Positions 35,615 to 44,975 of a stretch of DNA of 64,000 bases are shown piece by piece (position 1 is the stretch's first letter; each line of letters opens with the position of its first letter). The stretch covers positions 1-64,000 of the forward strand of contig NZ_JAGGNR010000040.1 of the NCBI RefSeq assembly GCF_018614975.1, read 5' to 3'. This DNA is from Paenibacillus polymyxa. Its GTDB lineage: Bacteria; Bacillota; Bacilli; Paenibacillales; Paenibacillaceae. The translations under genes and the position numbers were made by a program. The notes beneath the pieces are model-generated. The model ran no database searches, had not been told where the DNA came from, and was given only the letters and a program-made list of their open reading frames with translations.

Positions 35615-36382
35615 ATGTATGATATTTTACTTGTGGATTTCAGCCGTCGTTTGTGCGGAGAGTTGCAACAGATGTTGCTACGGAGCAAAGCTCAATATAC
35701 TATCGCAAATTGTGTGTTCTCATCGGCCGAGGCTTTGACCGCATTGTCAGAACGAGACTTTTCCCTTGTTATGGTACATACAGAGAGGTTTGATACCGCA
35801 GGGCTCTGGTTATGCAACGACATTCGAAAAAAAAGTCAGATACCCATCCTCCTGATGGGTGGAAGAGATCACTTCAGGTTTGTACGTAAAGCCCTGACGT
35901 ATCAGGTAAATGATTATCTACCGTATCCTGTTAGTCCCTCTTCTTTACTTAACAGTCTGCATGGACTTAGATCCCACCTTGAAACGGACCCGGCACACAA
36001 AACGTCGTCGTTCTTCAAAACCCCCGTTCAAATGAATGGTAAGCCCATGCACTCCAGTCATGTTATTCGTATCGTCAAGGCTTATGTAAGGGATCATCTG
36101 AGTGATGAAATCACGCTGAAGAAGATCTCTGACATGCTTCATTTTAACTGTGCGTACCTTGGACAGAAGTTCAAGCTGGAAGAGAAGATGTCTTTCAATG
36201 ATTATATGCTCCAGCAACGTATGGAAAAGGCCCAGCAGTTGTTGTCTTCCACGAATCTGCGAATATATGAGATTGCTATTGAGGTAGGTTATAAGGATAT
36301 TGATTGGTTCTATAAAAAGTTCAAAGCGTATGCCGGATCAAGTCCCAATGCTTATAGACGACAAAAAATCCACACGGCCTAA
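35615..36382 (+). CDS. AraC-type regulator with degenerate receiver domain
   Basis: Regulator of 255 aa with a receiver-like domain (1-115) and AraC double HTH (about 150-250, ending GSSPNAYRRQK). The receiver has lost its chemistry: only one Asp remains of the acidic pair (VDF at 7-9), position 55, where YesN proteins have the phospho-Asp, is His (LVMVH), and the conserved Lys is Tyr (YLPYP). It is therefore probably not controlled by a kinase. Start ATG 35615 was chosen over a GTG 15 bp upstream because that GTG lies inside the Shine-Dalgarno AGAAGGTGAGG. It is divergent from the long transporter operon and is the natural candidate for its regulator. Confidence 0.9.
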   Translation: MYDILLVDFSRRLCGELQQMLLRSKAQYTIANCVFSSAEALTALSERDFSLVMVHTERFDTAGLWLCNDIRKKSQIPILLMGGRDHFRFVRKALTYQVNDYLPYPVSPSSLLNSLHGLRSHLETDPAHKTSSFFKTPVQMNGKPMHSSHVIRIVKAYVRDHLSDEITLKKISDMLHFNCAYLGQKFKLEEKMSFNDYMLQQRMEKAQQLLSSTNLRIYEIAIEVGYKDIDWFYKKFKAYAGSSPNAYRRQKIHTA

Positions 36383-36419
36383 AGGTGGATTGCCGAATCG
36401 GTTTGTTTATCAATTGGAT

Positions 36420-36476
36420 AATAACCACAAAAAAACGCAGGATGTATTCTTCTTCCTGCGTTTTTTTGTGGTTATT
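36420..36476. terminator. Bidirectional terminator with 23-bp perfect stem
   Basis: 36420-36442 pairs perfectly with 36454-36476 around an 11-nt loop, and the stem contains A7/T7 tracts that serve as the T run in either direction. It lies between two convergent regulator genes. Confidence 0.9.
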
Positions 36477-36506
36477 TGGGTTTGGTCAATTCCAGAGTAT
36501 TCACCA

Positions 36507-38132
36507 TTAACGTACCAAAAGGGATTCCCGGTATTCTTGGGGAGTCATTCCCGTTATTTTCTTGAAAAGTCGGGTAAACGAATGTGCAGCCTCGTACCCC
36601 ACTTGAAGTGCGACCTCACGTACCATAAGATTTGTGTTCTGAAGCAATTCTTTGGCCCTCTTTATTCGGCAGTCGTCAATAAATTCTGACAGGTTTATTC
36701 CCATTTCCTGCTTAAAGAATCGCGACAGATAGGATGGATTAAAATGATGAAGTTCTGCCAATTTCACCAGAGAGAGATCTTTCTCCAGGTTCTCCTTGAC
36801 GTAACTGCATAAGGAATGAATGACAACGTTAGCGCGTTCCTGTTCATTTGATCTTTTGTAGCGGACTAATTCATCGGCAGCACGATATAGAAATTGTACT
36901 GCATCCTTCATGCATGTATACTCCCCTAAGTGCAGCAAGCTTCGTTGATCCGGGATCTTCTGTTGAAGACCCCAACGATTGATTGTTGAATGCAATAATA
37001 AAGCCAGATTGTAGTAAGTCTCCATGGCACGTTCCATCGTAATATCCTGTTGCAGCAGTTCGCCTGCAAGCTCCTCAAATATATCGTAAAATGGCTGAAT
37101 TCGTCCCGTTTCCAAATATCCTGACATAATCTCGATCCGGTTTGAGATCCGCATGGATTCTTTGGGTACATCAGATGAGAGATCATTGCGATGATCCGTG
37201 AGTACCATGGATACACCATCCCCAATTTTCATCCACTGGAGTAATCTCAGACGTTCATATTGTTTGGTTAACACGGACCAATTGCAGCTTCGACTACTTA
37301 ATGAAAAAGCAATGGATACGCCGAGTGATACCATGCATGCTTCCTGTACCAGTTCCAGTGTACCTTCTAGAAATCGCACAAGTTTATCATTTGTCATCTC
37401 TTCCTCCTGCTTCGGCTGAAGCAGCCAGATCGTATCCCCATAATGGTCCGTTACACTTGCGCACACTGTACGCTCATTCATCAGAGAAGAGCCGATAATG
37501 CGAACAGATTCCTGAACTTGTGTGAGGTCCGAACCTTTTTCTGGCAGATTATTGAACCGACCCAGTATGAGATAAACAGGCGAGTGGACCTGTAATTTTA
37601 TATCTCGTCTGAATAATTCGTCCTGCATATCCATAGTAGAATCTATAACCGCTGTACAGTCTTGAAGTAGTTTCCGCAAATATTCTTTTTGCTGAATCAG
37701 TGCAAGCTCCGAGTTGACTTTATGAGAATGTTCCAACAACTCAACCATGCTGTGACTTCGCCGGATCTCTTCCATCACATCTTCTACAACCGACATCACC
37801 TTGTCATAGCCCTCCGTTTTGAGCAAGTAACGCACATTGGCCATCTGAAAAGCTTGATATGCATAATCAAAATCGCTATGTCCTGTCAGAAAAATGACGC
37901 GACAATTCGGCCAACTGGCTTGAATCCGCTCTGTCAGTTCCAAGCCACTCATGCCCGGCATACGGATGTCCGTTAGAACAATGTCAATTCTCGAACGCTG
38001 CATCCAGGACAAGGCTTCTGTTGCAGAGTAGGCCTTACATACGTCAAGCTGGTCGGGTATATGTCTGGCGAACGTTTCATAGAGACTATCCGTAATAATC
38101 TCCTCGTCATCTACAATCAAAAGTCGATACAT
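36507..38132 (-). CDS. Response regulator, YesN type
   Basis: Response regulator of 541 aa: receiver 1-120 with D8-D9 and D55 (VLTDIRMPGMSG), the conserved Lys-containing strand reading YLLKTEG, a long middle region, and a C-terminal AraC double HTH (about 440-541, ending MTPQEYRESLLVR). The ATG at 38132 follows AGAGGGAG; it overlaps the end of the kinase gene by 16 bp, so the two are coupled. It belongs to the binding protein-kinase-regulator trio. Confidence 0.92.
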   Translation of the reverse strand: MYRLLIVDDEEIITDSLYETFARHIPDQLDVCKAYSATEALSWMQRSRIDIVLTDIRMPGMSGLELTERIQASWPNCRVIFLTGHSDFDYAYQAFQMANVRYLLKTEGYDKVMSVVEDVMEEIRRSHSMVELLEHSHKVNSELALIQQKEYLRKLLQDCTAVIDSTMDMQDELFRRDIKLQVHSPVYLILGRFNNLPEKGSDLTQVQESVRIIGSSLMNERTVCASVTDHYGDTIWLLQPKQEEEMTNDKLVRFLEGTLELVQEACMVSLGVSIAFSLSSRSCNWSVLTKQYERLRLLQWMKIGDGVSMVLTDHRNDLSSDVPKESMRISNRIEIMSGYLETGRIQPFYDIFEELAGELLQQDITMERAMETYYNLALLLHSTINRWGLQQKIPDQRSLLHLGEYTCMKDAVQFLYRAADELVRYKRSNEQERANVVIHSLCSYVKENLEKDLSLVKLAELHHFNPSYLSRFFKQEMGINLSEFIDDCRIKRAKELLQNTNLMVREVALQVGYEAAHSFTRLFKKITGMTPQEYRESLLVR

Positions 38133-39874
38133 TCGTTTTCTCCCTCTTTCCACTGGATTCGAATTGTGACTTTTAATCCTTGCAGTTCACTTCTGGATAG
38201 GAAAAGGCCACTTCCTTCTCCATACGTCAGGATCAGACGTCGATGAATATTTGTTAACGCGGTCATTTCTTCTGTACCTCCGTCCTTATGCAAGCGTTGT
38301 TGAAGAGTTTGAATGTGTTGCTCGTCCAACTCATTTCCATTATCCTCTACGGTGATCTCGGCATATGAACCTTCCATATTAAACCCAATAATGAGAAGAC
38401 CGGAGTCCGTATTCTTTTCGAGGCTGTGTTCGTAGGCATTCTCAATAATGGGTTGAATAATGAGTCTGGGGACTTTAATGTGTTCCATCTCAGCAGGTAG
38501 TGACCCAAAATCAACTTTGATTCGTCTGGAGAAACGTAATTGTTGAATCTCTGTGTAGATTCGTGAATGCTCAACTTCCACTTTCAACTTCACATGATCG
38601 GTTTCATTCCGGGTAATGAACCTGAAATACTCTCCAAGCATGTTCGTGAATTGCTCAATACGTTCGGTTTCTCCTGTCCTTGCCAGTGAATTCAGAATAA
38701 AGAAGCTGTTGTACAGAAAATGAGGATTAATCTGCGATTGAAGCTGTTTCAACTCGGCCCGCTGCATCATCAGTGTTTTCTTGAAATCACGGTCGATCAG
38801 GGATTGAAGATTTTCAATCATTAGATTGAAACGGGTGTAGAGGAAGCCAAATTCATCCTTTCGGTTATGCGCAATGGGGACATCAAGCATGCCTCCCTCC
38901 ATTTTTTTGAATCTTTTCACCAACAACAGTAACGGGATATGAATTAACTTGTAACTTGAATAGAGATACGCCGTGATGGCAACAAATGATGTAATTGCAA
39001 ACAGCCAAGCCCAATGATAGAACTTGCTAAGTGGCTTGGTAACAATTGCCTCGGGTAGATATGTAGCTACGGATAAGCCCAGGGAGTCCATATGCAACTG
39101 ACTAACATGGTACATGGTGTCCCCCACCTTCATCCGAAATCCATCAAGTGTGCCCTTTACACTGTGCTCACGGTAATTCGCGAGAATAACACTAGCTTGA
39201 TGTTTATCTGTGATGGCATGCCCCGTTTTGTCCTCAATCAGAAAAGTTGAACTCTCCGGGTACAAATTAAGCCGTGTAAGTTCATTCTGAAAATGGTATG
39301 TATCCAGCTCCACTTGAATGACAAAAAGCGGGGGGTCTCCTCTCGTGCCTGTCAGCCTGACGGCACTTAAGTTCAAGGCGTCCTCTTTCACAGTAAAACG
39401 TGTACCTTTTCCTTGCATGCCTGAACTGAAATATAGATATGAACTTTTATCGAAATCATCGATGCCTTGGATCGCGGATATACTCTTGCCAACCGAAGGG
39501 ATATGTACATGAACGTTTTTGATATAAGCAGTACTATTCTTGAATGAAGCGAGTCGTTCAGTCAGGTAATTTAATGTATCACGCCGCTCAACCTGATCCA
39601 TCATGTCCCAGAGAATGGCCAGACGATTGAGTTTTCGATCCTCAACGATATCAAACTGCTGTAATTCCATCCATTCCATCTCTCTGTTCAATTCCACCAC
39701 GTATTGGTTCAACCGTCTCTCCGTTGACAACGATATTTCCTGGCTTGCATTGTCATAACTCCAATGATACAGATACACGCCAAGAAGAATAAGGGGGAGC
39801 ACAAATACCAGATAGGTGATTATCAATCGCGCAAATATACTGTTAAGCCATGATTTAGCAGGGATCTTGATCAA
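38117..39874 (-). CDS. Sensor histidine kinase, YesM type
   Basis: Membrane kinase of about 585 aa. First helix IITYLVFVLPLILLGVYLY, extracellular Cache-like sensor (about 45-275), second helix (WLFAITSFVAITAYLY), HAMP, phospho-acceptor motif QSQINPHFLYNSFFIL, N box IIENAYEHSLE and a short G region VEDNGNELDEQ. I place the start at TTG 39874 because GGAGGTG stands 6 nt before it; a TTG 21 bp upstream has no such site. It follows the binding-protein gene (57 bp) and precedes its response regulator. Confidence 0.9.
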   Translation of the reverse strand: MIKIPAKSWLNSIFARLIITYLVFVLPLILLGVYLYHWSYDNASQEISLSTERRLNQYVVELNREMEWMELQQFDIVEDRKLNRLAILWDMMDQVERRDTLNYLTERLASFKNSTAYIKNVHVHIPSVGKSISAIQGIDDFDKSSYLYFSSGMQGKGTRFTVKEDALNLSAVRLTGTRGDPPLFVIQVELDTYHFQNELTRLNLYPESSTFLIEDKTGHAITDKHQASVILANYREHSVKGTLDGFRMKVGDTMYHVSQLHMDSLGLSVATYLPEAIVTKPLSKFYHWAWLFAITSFVAITAYLYSSYKLIHIPLLLLVKRFKKMEGGMLDVPIAHNRKDEFGFLYTRFNLMIENLQSLIDRDFKKTLMMQRAELKQLQSQINPHFLYNSFFILNSLARTGETERIEQFTNMLGEYFRFITRNETDHVKLKVEVEHSRIYTEIQQLRFSRRIKVDFGSLPAEMEHIKVPRLIIQPIIENAYEHSLEKNTDSGLLIIGFNMEGSYAEITVEDNGNELDEQHIQTLQQRLHKDGGTEEMTALTNIHRRLILTYGEGSGLFLSRSELQGLKVTIRIQWKEGENECIDF

Positions 39875-39931
39875 TGCATTCACCTCCAATGCCAAAGGCT
39901 GAGTTGGTTCCTCGTATGAGTAAAGTGAACA

Positions 39932-41611
39932 TTAGTGCTCCTTTGGCTTACTGGTGCGAAACCACGCGTTAACTTCCGATGTGATCTGATCTCCCCCCAG
40001 CTTGCGCCAGTTCTCAACGAATTGATCAAACTCATCTATCGACCTGCCTAGAATAATGTTCATATAGGCTTCCAGCTGAAGATCCCGAAGAATAATTTGC
40101 CGATCAACCATTGTGTCCGTAATTCCACCCGTGAACTGATCATAGAGAAGTTGGCCGTTCTTCTCGTAAGAATCTGCAATGCTAAAAGCACCCGAAGGCC
40201 CATAGGTTTGTTTCCAGCCCCAGCCGCTCTCTACATCTTCCAATTCATAGGCCACAATGCGTTTGTGAATGGCGAGAGCTTCATTCTGCAGAGCCGAGAA
40301 GTCTCCTGTACTTCTGGCATCACGAATTTGTTTGTATGCATCTATGTTTTTATTACCGGGAAATGGAGTCACCGGTGAAAGCATCCATACAGCTCGGGAG
40401 TCGTCATTATAGTACGTTTCGTACTGTGCCTGATCGCCCCAGTTGATGTCCAGATGCAGATTCATGAGCTTTACAACTACCTCCGGATGAGCGAACCCCT
40501 TTTTTACAGCAAAGTATTGCCCGGTATTGGAACGTAGCGGTACGAACAGTCTCCGGTCCGACTTGGAAACAATGGGATATGCCTGCCATTCTACATCTAT
40601 ATCTGTATCACGGGTGGTCTGAAGCATAAAGGATGTCCACTGTTCGCCGTAGAGCATCCCTATTTTTCCATCCTGAACCAGACGAAAGGCCTTGCTTCCA
40701 CTTTTATAACCGAAATCCGGATCAAGTTGGCCTTCACGATACATCGTTTGCAGTGCTTTCAGAGACTCCCGAACTTCAGGCTGTATGCCTCCATAAGTGA
40801 GGTTTCCTTCTGCATCTTTAACCCATATATTAGGGTAGGCACCGTAGCCTGACATCAATCCTGCTGCTCCCATAACTGGATCCCATAGATGATTCGTTAG
40901 CGCAAGTCCATACGTATCCTGCTCTCCGTTCCCGTCGGGATCACCCTCTGTAAACGCTTTCGAAATCTGGAGAAGTTCTTCCATCGTTTCAGGTGGCCGT
41001 AGCCCCAGATGCTCCAACCAATCGGTTCTAATCCACAGGTACTGTGCAGTCTCAATGGAGGAAGATGATTCAGGAATAGCCATGAGTTTGCCATCAATGG
41101 TTGCCGCATCAAATGCGCCTCTTCCCTCCGCCTCCAATATACTCTTCGTAAGTGGTGAAGCATGCTCTTGGTACACATGGGTTAAATCTTCGATCATTCC
41201 AGCGTTGCTCAGTTGTCTAAGTTGATATGGATTTACTTTTACCACATCTGGGAAACCTCCTGCAGCAAGGGATACACCCAATTTCTGATTGTATACATCT
41301 CCATTAGCAATCCAGTCATAGTGAATTTGAATACCTAGCTCTTTCTCGTACAAACGAGTCCAGCGATTATCCAGTATCGTCTCACCAGGTAACTGACTAA
41401 TCATGCGCTCAAGGTCATCTCCGGTTTCCCTGACAAAAGAGACCACGATGGGAGGAGAATACTTCTCATACGTACCTGGAAGTTGAATCTGCTGCCCATC
41501 TTGCTGCGGATGATGTTGTTTGGTATTACCTTCAGTATGACCTGCTGGTATGGACACAGCAAGGAACAGAATGAAGGTCCATCTTGTTATGTCCAGACAT
41601 CTCTTGTACAT
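39932..41611 (-). CDS. Secreted LplA-like binding protein without lipobox, partner of a two-component system
   Basis: Solute-binding protein (about 559 aa). From ATG 41611 (GGGGG 9 nt upstream) it starts with a signal segment RWTFILFLAVSIPAG; no Cys lies near the expected cleavage site, so it is either freely secreted or held by an uncleaved helix. The body shows the LplA-like pattern (LGVSLAAGGFPDVVKV, DPDGNGEQDTYGLAL, FEIDEFDQFVENWRK-like end). No permease gene accompanies it: its neighbours are the kinase and regulator. A role as ligand-presenting sensor subunit for the YesM kinase is inferred. Longer starts in the same frame are possible. Confidence 0.82.
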   Translation of the reverse strand: MYKRCLDITRWTFILFLAVSIPAGHTEGNTKQHHPQQDGQQIQLPGTYEKYSPPIVVSFVRETGDDLERMISQLPGETILDNRWTRLYEKELGIQIHYDWIANGDVYNQKLGVSLAAGGFPDVVKVNPYQLRQLSNAGMIEDLTHVYQEHASPLTKSILEAEGRGAFDAATIDGKLMAIPESSSSIETAQYLWIRTDWLEHLGLRPPETMEELLQISKAFTEGDPDGNGEQDTYGLALTNHLWDPVMGAAGLMSGYGAYPNIWVKDAEGNLTYGGIQPEVRESLKALQTMYREGQLDPDFGYKSGSKAFRLVQDGKIGMLYGEQWTSFMLQTTRDTDIDVEWQAYPIVSKSDRRLFVPLRSNTGQYFAVKKGFAHPEVVVKLMNLHLDINWGDQAQYETYYNDDSRAVWMLSPVTPFPGNKNIDAYKQIRDARSTGDFSALQNEALAIHKRIVAYELEDVESGWGWKQTYGPSGAFSIADSYEKNGQLLYDQFTGGITDTMVDRQIILRDLQLEAYMNIILGRSIDEFDQFVENWRKLGGDQITSEVNAWFRTSKPKEH

Positions 41612-41705
41612 GACGACATGCCCCCAGTTCGGTTTGAACAACTCTCTTCTCTCTGTCAACTTTGAATCCATATCATTGTACAACAACTTGTACTCATTGA
41701 ATATG

Positions 41706-41729
41706 AAAAGCCGCCGTTGGGCGGCTTTT
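41706..41729 (-). terminator. Rho-independent terminator after the GH43 pair
   Basis: Perfect 10-bp stem AAAAGCCGCC (41706-41715) with GGCGGCTTTT (41720-41729), 4-nt loop, T run on the minus strand; 9 bp past the GH43 stop. May work in both directions. Confidence 0.88.
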
Positions 41730-41737
41730 ACGTATTT

Positions 41738-43288
41738 TCATTGTTTCTCATCAGGATTAATCACGCGATATTCGAAATTTGAAAAGTCAGCTGTTCCTCC
41801 AACCATTTCAGTTGAATATACAAACACCCCCGTTCGGCAACCCATAAAGTGATCCAGTTTATATATCATTTTGTGGACAATCCCTATATCTCTCCATTCA
41901 TCCCCATCGAAATAGGCAAAAGAGCACTCATCCAGATTGTTCTCAAAATTTCCGAATGCTTTTAGTTTAACTACTGGATCTGAAACCGGGATACGTTCAT
42001 GTTCAGTGGCTGGCTCCTGGTCGATCAGATTGCCAAATATGGTTGAATCCTCACTATCTCTGGCATGCATGACCAAGTAAAACTTGCTGTCCTGCTTCGT
42101 AAGAGCGATCATACCGTACGAACCGATCAGAAAGCACAACCCGGCATAATCCCCATCATTCAGACGACTGCCGTCAAGCGTAACCATTGCTTCGCAAGCG
42201 GGTCCCATTGAACGCTGGGTCAGTGTGTTTACCGCAAACGTCAGATTGGGGCTGATCTGTCCCGTTCGAACACGATACACCCCCGATTTCTCTGTGACGG
42301 ACCAGAGTTCATGATTAGGTGTATGATTCCATTGCCAAAAATCACGGAGGCGGATGCTTCCATCTTCCTCAGGTTCATAATTGAAACTGTCGCTACCCAC
42401 TAAAGGGTTATAACGGTGCTCTGGTCTAGTGCTCGGGATATCAATCTGTTTCGGCGCTTTGCTTGCAAAGACCGGTTTACCTTGATCAAAGTGTAGCGGA
42501 ACCAAAACAGGAACCCGGCCAACAGCCCCATGATCCTGAAACAGCATTGCATACCAGTCTCCATCCGGCGTATCCACGATACCGCCCTGAGCAACACCTG
42601 AATTGAAATAATCCATATCGTCATTGAATACTTCTCCACCAGTGAAGACATCTTCCAGAGAGTCTGCCATATAAAACGCCTGTGTTCTCCGTCCGGAAGC
42701 TTTTGTTATATGAATCAGGAACACAATATATTTACCATTGATCTTGTAAAAATGTGCTCCTTCATAACCAAGGTGATGAGGCTGCTCGTCTTTTACAATC
42801 AAGCGATGCACTCCACCAGGTTTGGGCCCGGACAGATCAGAGCTTAATTCGGTAAGATAGATCTCGGTATTACCGTACACGAGATATGCTCGTTCATCAT
42901 TGTCAAAAAATAAGGAGCAATCATGGTAAAACCCTTCCACGATCTGTTTCTTCCACACTCCCGAGATGGAAGTTGACGTATACAAGTATGTCTTACGGGT
43001 ATCATTCGCCACAAAGATCACATAGAACATCCCTTGATGATAGCGGAGCGATGCAGCCCACATGCCTTTGCTATAAATGTGCTGACCATCCACCAGCCGC
43101 TGAGCAGGCGTATCGTCCAATGTGTCGTATACATATGTGGCTACTTCCCAATGGATCAGGTCATATGAACGCAGGATGACACATCCCGGCATCATATGCA
43201 TGGTTGTACTAACCATATAATATGTGTCCTCTACACGAATAACGTCAAGATCCGGGTAATCAGCCCAAATAATCGGATTCGGATACAT
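41738..43288 (-). CDS. Glycoside hydrolase GH43, beta-xylosidase/arabinofuranosidase type
   Basis: Five-bladed propeller hydrolase (516 aa) with a C-terminal beta-sandwich. Catalytic triad of the family: base D10 (NPIIWADYPD), pKa modulator D123 (YHDCSLFFDND) and acid E176 (LGYEGAHFYKI). The C-terminal part (about 330-516, LRDFWQWNHTPNHELWSV onwards) is the sandwich domain typical of GH43 beta-xylosidases of the subfamily 12 kind. No signal peptide: cytoplasmic, acting on imported oligosaccharides. Start ATG follows GAGGTG. It is 8 bp behind the other GH43 gene, in one operon. Confidence 0.9.
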   Translation of the reverse strand: MYPNPIIWADYPDLDVIRVEDTYYMVSTTMHMMPGCVILRSYDLIHWEVATYVYDTLDDTPAQRLVDGQHIYSKGMWAASLRYHQGMFYVIFVANDTRKTYLYTSTSISGVWKKQIVEGFYHDCSLFFDNDERAYLVYGNTEIYLTELSSDLSGPKPGGVHRLIVKDEQPHHLGYEGAHFYKINGKYIVFLIHITKASGRRTQAFYMADSLEDVFTGGEVFNDDMDYFNSGVAQGGIVDTPDGDWYAMLFQDHGAVGRVPVLVPLHFDQGKPVFASKAPKQIDIPSTRPEHRYNPLVGSDSFNYEPEEDGSIRLRDFWQWNHTPNHELWSVTEKSGVYRVRTGQISPNLTFAVNTLTQRSMGPACEAMVTLDGSRLNDGDYAGLCFLIGSYGMIALTKQDSKFYLVMHARDSEDSTIFGNLIDQEPATEHERIPVSDPVVKLKAFGNFENNLDECSFAYFDGDEWRDIGIVHKMIYKLDHFMGCRTGVFVYSTEMVGGTADFSNFEYRVINPDEKQ

Positions 43289-43295
43289 GTTTCAA

Positions 43296-44813
43296 TTACA
43301 CCTCATTTTTTCTGTTAAACTTCCATTCTCTTAAAAGGATGGTTGAGCTGTCTGTTGAATTTTCAAACTTAATATACAAGTCTTGCACACCTTTCGCACC
43401 CGTAACATTCGTTGTTAGTTCCATCCATTGAAGGGATTCGGTCGCAGTCGGAACAATGATTTCGGCAATTAATGGTCCGTCTGCACGATCAAGCCGAAGT
43501 TCCAACGTACCTTCGCTTCCTTGATTCGCAATAATGGCCGTAAAGGTTGTGGGTCCTTCACTTTCAAAGTCGACCTTGGATAGAGCTATCCAGCTGTCAT
43601 TTTGCAGCTTAGCGGACATGATATTCGAGTCGGATGCAGATATCTCAGCAGAGTCAAGATATTGCTCTGTTGTTACGCTACTGCTCCATCCAATCGTCGA
43701 ACCGCTTACCCACCCATAGGGATTGAAGCACTTGATTTGAGGTACGCCCTGATAATCTGCATGTACCTTCTGGATCTTACCCGTGACCTCATCATGCTCG
43801 ACTCGATTCAGATGTGTCGAACGGTAACCATCGGGAATATTCATGGCCTGGCTTAATGTCTGAGCATGATAGGCAATGTACCACTGATCGGCCAGTTGGA
43901 ATATAGCATGATGGTTATTGCCGCCAACATCAAAAAAGTGGCCCGGATTCTGGAGCAACGTTCCCTGATATGTCCATGGCCCCATCGGCTGAACACTGGT
44001 CATATATGCAATTTCACCGGGTGGTGGACTGCCCTCTGGCCGATTACCCTCAACAAAATTGGAACAATACGTAAAGTAGTAACTATTATTATATTTATGT
44101 ATCCCTGCATCTTCAAACATATAAGGCGCCTGAATCACCTTCGCTATGCCAACAACGCTGATCATATCGTCTCCCAATCGCATAACTCTTGCCGTATCCG
44201 GTCTTTCTGCTTTCCCCTGTGGAATACCACCGCCGAAGTATATGTAGGCCTGATGATCATCATCTACAATGACAGCCGGATCGAATAGCCAGGTTACTTC
44301 CTCCACTCCCGGAGTCTCTCTTGTAATAAGTGCTTTTCCTATAGGGTCTATCCATGGACCTACAGGTGTGGGTGCAGACAGGACACCTATTCCACTGGCA
44401 TTGTTGGCGAAATAAAGAAAGAAACAGTCCTCGCCATCCAAAATTCGATGAGCAGCTGCCGGAGCCCAAGATTGCGAAGCCCATGTTGCTGCGCCTTGAG
44501 GTCCAGCAACTCTAATCTCCCCATGATCGGTCCAGTTGATTAAGTCATCCGAAGAAATGACCGTAATCCGGTTGATTGAACTGTAGCTGTTTTTCTGAGG
44601 AATACCGCCCTTATCATATTCCAGCTTATCACTAGTCATATATAAGTAGACTCGATTGTTAAATACCAAAGCATAGGGATCGGCTCCGAATTTGTGGGCC
44701 ACCAGAGGGTTACCGTTGGGACGAAGCTTTCCAATCTCACCTGGAATACTCTCCAGATTGGCGGCTTGGTCTTGCTTTTGCTCACCAGCATGTGGTGTAG
44801 AATGATGATTCAT
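43296..44813 (-). CDS. GH43 arabinoxylan arabinofuranohydrolase-like enzyme with CBM6
   Basis: Two-domain enzyme (505 aa): GH43 propeller (about 30-340) with D45 in HKFGADPYAL, D178 in WLFDPAVIVDDD and E234 in YMFEDAGIHK, then a CBM6-like sandwich (about 370-505). The opening NPLVAHKFGADPYALVF matches XynD-type arabinoxylan arabinofuranohydrolases, which remove arabinose side chains. Unlike XynD it has no signal peptide, so it is probably cytoplasmic. Start ATG 44813 was chosen for its AGGGGG site; 63 bp upstream an open frame continues but would cover the cre box. It leads the GH43 operon, divergent from an AraC regulator. Confidence 0.88.
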   Translation of the reverse strand: MNHHSTPHAGEQKQDQAANLESIPGEIGKLRPNGNPLVAHKFGADPYALVFNNRVYLYMTSDKLEYDKGGIPQKNSYSSINRITVISSDDLINWTDHGEIRVAGPQGAATWASQSWAPAAAHRILDGEDCFFLYFANNASGIGVLSAPTPVGPWIDPIGKALITRETPGVEEVTWLFDPAVIVDDDHQAYIYFGGGIPQGKAERPDTARVMRLGDDMISVVGIAKVIQAPYMFEDAGIHKYNNSYYFTYCSNFVEGNRPEGSPPPGEIAYMTSVQPMGPWTYQGTLLQNPGHFFDVGGNNHHAIFQLADQWYIAYHAQTLSQAMNIPDGYRSTHLNRVEHDEVTGKIQKVHADYQGVPQIKCFNPYGWVSGSTIGWSSSVTTEQYLDSAEISASDSNIMSAKLQNDSWIALSKVDFESEGPTTFTAIIANQGSEGTLELRLDRADGPLIAEIIVPTATESLQWMELTTNVTGAKGVQDLYIKFENSTDSSTILLREWKFNRKNEV

Positions 44814-44856
44814 CGAAAGAATCCCCCTATAATCGTTTTTAGTTGTTCTTTTTACA

Positions 44857-44870
44857 AGAAAGCGTTTGCA
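44857..44870. promoter_or_regulatory. Predicted cre (CcpA) box
   Basis: AGAAAGCGTTTGCA; the reverse strand TGCAAACGCTTTCT fits the cre consensus fully. It lies 44 bp upstream of the GH43-CBM6 start and about 105 bp upstream of the divergent AraC gene. Confidence 0.58.
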
Positions 44871-44975
44871 ATACAAAGGGTATCATGATAGGATGATTAC
44901 ATTTTAAGGTAAGCTGAGTACAATTTCATTGCGTTAACCGCTCTATTTATTGCTTGAAATGACGGGAGGTACTTC

